Source: Motacilla alba alba
Lineage: Eukaryota; Chordata; Aves; Passeriformes; Motacillidae
Direction of reading: 5' to 3'
Assembly (NCBI RefSeq): GCF_015832195.1
Contig: NC_052046.1
Coordinates: 42,976,473 to 43,040,472, forward strand
DNA: 64,000 bases
The translations under genes and the position numbers were made by a program. Below are positions 61,032 to 64,000 of this stretch, one piece after another. Numbering within the stretch: position 1 is the stretch's first letter; every line of letters begins with the position of its first letter. The notes below the pieces were generated by a model. It made no database searches, had not been told where the DNA came from, and worked only from the letters and a program-made list of their open reading frames with translations.

Positions 61032-62660
61032 TGGCATTTCACTTATGTTTTCCCCATGGTTGTCTCCCACATATTTTTTCTTGATCCAGACTGAGTTTGT
61101 ATGTTATTAAGGTCTCCTGTGTGGTGGGTCGTTGGTATAATGGAAGCCTGTGACATCCCTAACAAACCCTTTCCATCAGCCAGTGGTCTTCCTCCTCACA
61201 AGGGCCCACTTGTCTCTGGGGACATCACCTCTTCCAATGTTCTTCTTTCTCTTATAACAGACGTTAACTCCTCAATGCTATCTTTGCTGACCCTCTACCA
61301 CTGGGGAAGACATGTTCCAGTCAAATTCCTGGTTGAATCCCCCTTCCATTTTGTCCTGTGTGTCAATGCACTTTTCGCTTATGGGGTTGTAAAAAGTGTG
61401 CCATTATCCTTGCCTTCACCTTTGCCTTTTTCTCACCCCTACTTATGTACACCTTCTCTGCCTTTCTAACCAATTGACTAAGGGGCCTATCCTGCCACTC
61501 CCCATATTTCTGTATTCTTATATCAGGCCAGGATTTGGTCACATACTTTACCTTCAGCAACATATTAAAGGCTGGTCCCTCAGCATCCAAAACTCCTTGT
61601 TTCCTCAAGGCATCCCTAGTCCTTTTTAGACAATGAGAAGGACTCCTGATTTTTTTTCTTGCTGTAAGAACATAGAATTGTTAGTTCTAGGAACCACTGT
61701 TTTCATTGCTCTAATTAAATAGCCATTGTAATCTCAAATGTAGGCCAGTCTTAATTATTCAGGTCCTACTGAGGATCTGCCTGGGGAATTGCATCAAGCA
61801 CTGTAGGTAAATTTTTTCCAGCCCTTCCAATGGCCTCTGGGTGTTCATTCTCCCACAGCTGGTGAGCTTTCTGCAAATCATCCATTTTTCCTATATCCTG
61901 AAAAAAAAATGCCTGAAAAGAAATACCAGTCTTTCTGAGTATAATCTGCATTTCTCAAATATTCCTATATTATTTCCCCCACCCCTATGGAGTCATCCAA
62001 ATAGGGGGGTATACTCCTTTTTCAATGCTCTTATAGCCTGAACAGTAACTGAACTAAAAACCCAAATCTTCTACCCTGGCCTTCCAATGGAACCTGACAT
62101 AGAGATCCACCAGATGCCCCTGTCTCCAGTGTCCTAGGGGCACTTGATGTCTTATACTGGGCTTCCTCTCTAGTTCTGGAGAGAGATATGGTGTCCTGTC
62201 CTTTCACCTTACTGTATCTGAGGGGGGCTGTCAGAACAGTTTTTTCTTGTTTTCCCTGTCCTGGAAGTTGGAAATACAGGGGATCTGTATCCAGCTCTGG
62301 ATCTTTGTAGATTTTGAAGACAAGGTGTGAGAAGGTACTGGAAAACATCCCAGTCCTCACTCTTTTCTTAATTTCCTTTTTCTTCTTCTTTTTTCTTACT
62401 ACATGGACTGCTGCTGGTACTTGCCTTAACCATATTTTCCCACATTTCATTTCAACCAATCCTTTCCCAGTGTAATTTAAATAGAATGCAAATTTTGACA
62501 GAGACTAACATCATCTGTCCCAGAAGGGGGGCCATTTAAATCCACTTGACAGATCATATTCTGGGCAGAAAAAATAACAATATTCTATGATTATTGCCTT
62601 AGTTACCTCTGAGGAAATGCATAAACTATCTCAGAACCTCAGCGGTTGCCCCAAAGAACT
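61032..62660 (-). pseudogene. Gammaretrovirus-like gag remnant
   Basis: Minus strand, right to left: a matrix-like segment near 62,560-62,510 (EYDLSSGFKWPP), and a proline/charged region (62,459-62,031, one 142-codon frame). Then come capsid-like pieces at 61,951-61,766 and 61,608-61,363 (WPDIRIQKYGEWQDRPLSQL then RKAEKVYISRGEKK). The last is the familiar C-terminal capsid stretch preceding the charged linker and nucleocapsid. No intact zinc knuckle is seen. Gag would form the particle shell. Stops and frameshifts separate every piece, and the start codon is not identifiable. Confidence 0.78.
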
Positions 62661-63002
62661 ATCTGGAGGTACTCCTGATGGCAGTCACTGTCATTGAGAT
62701 CACTTCTGATCTTTCCTTCACTGCCTCCCCTGTGCATCCTTTCATGCTTAGTCCCAAAATTTCCATTGCAGTCTGTGGTGAGATTTTTAGTGGTCCCTCC
62801 TTGTGGACCTCTTCATGGACCCCTTTGGTCTGTCACTTCCTCTTGGGTGACTTGGGTGCTCTCAAGTACCCAGTCAGTCATTCAGTGCCAGCTGCCACTG
62901 AAGGGAGTGGTCATCTAATAGAGTGGGTGAGGTACACCAGGAACTCTTGTTCACTGTCTGCCCTCCCTGGAAGGTGAAAGCTTTCCTGTGCGAGTCCCGA
63001 GT
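62661..63002 (-). other. Proviral leader between 5' LTR and gag
   Basis: Sequence adjoining the 5' LTR. Next to the LTR the minus strand reads ACTCGGGACTCGCACAGG. This lacks the TGG start of a normal tRNA primer site, although GGACTCG resembles part of a T-arm complement, so it may be a decayed primer site. Nothing else is assigned. Confidence 0.5.
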
Positions 63003-63769
63003 TGTGCAGAAAATCACGCTGCCAAAGGCCACTGCCCACAAAGAAAACAAAGAAGTCCTGCAAGCATCAGCTTTATTCAAATAAGAAGAGAGTCCAATGG
63101 GGCATAACCCTGTGACATCTCTCGAGTTTTTGGAACATGCAGCTTCCTTTTTATCCTAAATTCCCAACCACAGTTTCCTCTCTTCCTTTCTCAATTGGCT
63201 GAGGGACCCAGGCTGCCTAACACATATTCCCCCTTTAACATGTACCCCCACACATTGTCATTTTATTACAAAAGTTCCATACCTTCTTGGTGATTTCTCG
63301 TGGGCAGCTCCTCACAGCACACCCAACAGAATCCAACTCCCTTTTCAACCAGCTAACCCACTTTTTATTTAGCATTCCTGCTTATTGGACACAACTGTGG
63401 CCTGTTAAGGGCAGGCCTGTTCCTCATCTTTGGTGATCAGTACAGCTGCAACTCCTCAGGGGAGAGATTGCCTTCTGCACTATTCTCTTACATTCTATCC
63501 CTCCACACCCACATATCATACATCCTATGTTCATTAAAATTAGCTTAAAGCCCACCCTGGCAGAAAAGTTACTACTCACCAGCCTATTAAGCATGCACAT
63601 TCTTCCCTAAAGCTCAAAAGTTTAAACTGTGTTGGATTCTGTAACAAACTTTTGCAGTTTCATGTTTATAAAGCCCTCACCCCCATTCTTTCAAAACATG
63701 AGTGGTTCTTTCAGGCTACCTAGTTTCAGAGTTTGTTTGTGGAGGCGACCCACACTCATTATCCTATTA
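63003..63769 (-). repeat. 5' LTR of the provirus
   Basis: Minus-strand LTR aligning with 53,994-54,501 over both ends; AATAAA is at minus 63,077-63,072 and an ATAAAAAGG TATA-like box is near 63,155-63,147. It includes a segment of about 260 bp (63,247-63,508) missing from the 3' LTR and bounded by CCCACA on both sides. The right end is decayed (ends ...CCTATTA rather than CCTACA), followed by CTAA (63,770-63,773), which matches the other flank. Confidence 0.88.
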
Positions 63770-63773
63770 CTAA

Positions 63774-64000
63774 CCAGCCAGGAACTGGAATTAACTTTCC
63801 TCATTACCTGGTAGCCTGTGGCCCTTGCCTGTATTGAAGACTATCCAAAGGGAAGAGAAAAGGGAATAGTGTGGGTAAAAAAAACAGACCAAAGAGTGAG
63901 GCTTTTGGACATCACTGCTGTGATGGGTTTAGGGAAGAAGCTGCTGCCTAATAACCCTGCCCTTAGGATTAAAGAGGGGGAGAAAGGATAGCAGGCAGCT
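63774..64000. other. Right flank of the provirus
   Basis: Unique-looking sequence after the CTAA duplication. No gene or repeat recognised. Confidence 0.5.

Larger units (their letters stand above)
53994..63769 (-). mobile_element. Class I (gammaretrovirus-like) ERV provirus, defective
   Basis: Seen: two LTRs of the same family at the ends and a CTAA duplication outside them (53,990-53,993 and 63,770-63,773). A purine-rich tract precedes the left (3') LTR. Between them gag, pro, RT, RNase H and integrase remnants lie in retroviral order on the minus strand. Class I is indicated by the 4-bp duplication and by peptide resemblance to gammaretroviral gag and pol. All frames are broken. Three other LTRs are nested (54,729-55,522; about 57,873-58,623; about 59,822-61,031); without them the element is about 7.0 kb. 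LTR-to-LTR difference of roughly 15-20% by eye indicates an old insertion. No clean primer binding site (TGG start) is visible next to the 5' LTR. Confidence 0.92.

Noticed and set aside
1..64000. CRISPR arrays, operons, bacterial or phage modules
   Set aside because: No regularly spaced repeats and no dense coding; sequence is vertebrate non-coding DNA.

Overview
This looks like songbird (passerine-type) nuclear DNA that is almost entirely non-coding. The evidence is (i) CR1 LINE fragments, one ending in the avian CR1 3' end (ATTCTAAG then ATTCTATG), (ii) a dense set of avian-style endogenous retrovirus (ERV) LTRs, one of which I recognise from memory as a common passerine solo-LTR type, and (iii) no Alu/L1-type mammalian repeats, no bacterial-style gene packing and no convincing protein-coding host exon. 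The organism call is inference from repeat types; no search was run. Layout: bases 1-40,400 are mostly unique-looking, AT-rich intergenic or intronic DNA. They hold one CpG-rich LTR near 2.3-3.3 kb, two CR1 fragments (16.8 kb minus, 19.0-19.7 kb plus), a weak tRNA-derived SINE candidate (27.5 kb) and a few microsatellites. From 40.4 kb to the end the window changes to an ERV-rich block: a 393-bp solo LTR (40.4 kb), a 794-bp solo LTR split by a younger 666-bp LTR (42.0-43.5 kb), a 380-bp minus-strand solo LTR (47.2 kb), a CCAAT-rich LTR (49.7 kb), a CR1 fragment (53.5 kb), and an old class I (gammaretrovirus-like) provirus on the minus strand from 53,994 to 63,769. The provirus reads right to left: 5' LTR, gag, protease, reverse transcriptase, RNase H, integrase, a small env-position remnant, polypurine tract, 3' LTR. 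It is flanked by a CTAA target duplication and is broken by many stops and frameshifts, damaged catalytic boxes, and three later LTR insertions (54,729-55,522; about 57,873-58,623; about 59,822-61,031). The clearest result is a datable nesting order. Two near-identical 794-bp LTRs (about 2-3% different by hand count) sit in opposite orientation 11.3 kb apart, each with its own 4-bp target duplication. One carries a 666-bp LTR with a perfect 6-bp duplication (CACTAG), and the other serves as its uninterrupted empty-site reference. The older provirus LTRs differ by roughly 15-20%. No new functional system is evident. The non-repeat signals most worth checking are a palindromic pair of octamer (ATGCAAAT) motifs upstream of a TATA-like box at 43.75-43.82 kb, the 78-bp inverted arms of the LTR at 57.9-58.6 kb, and a few AT-rich stretches that resemble conserved non-coding elements.
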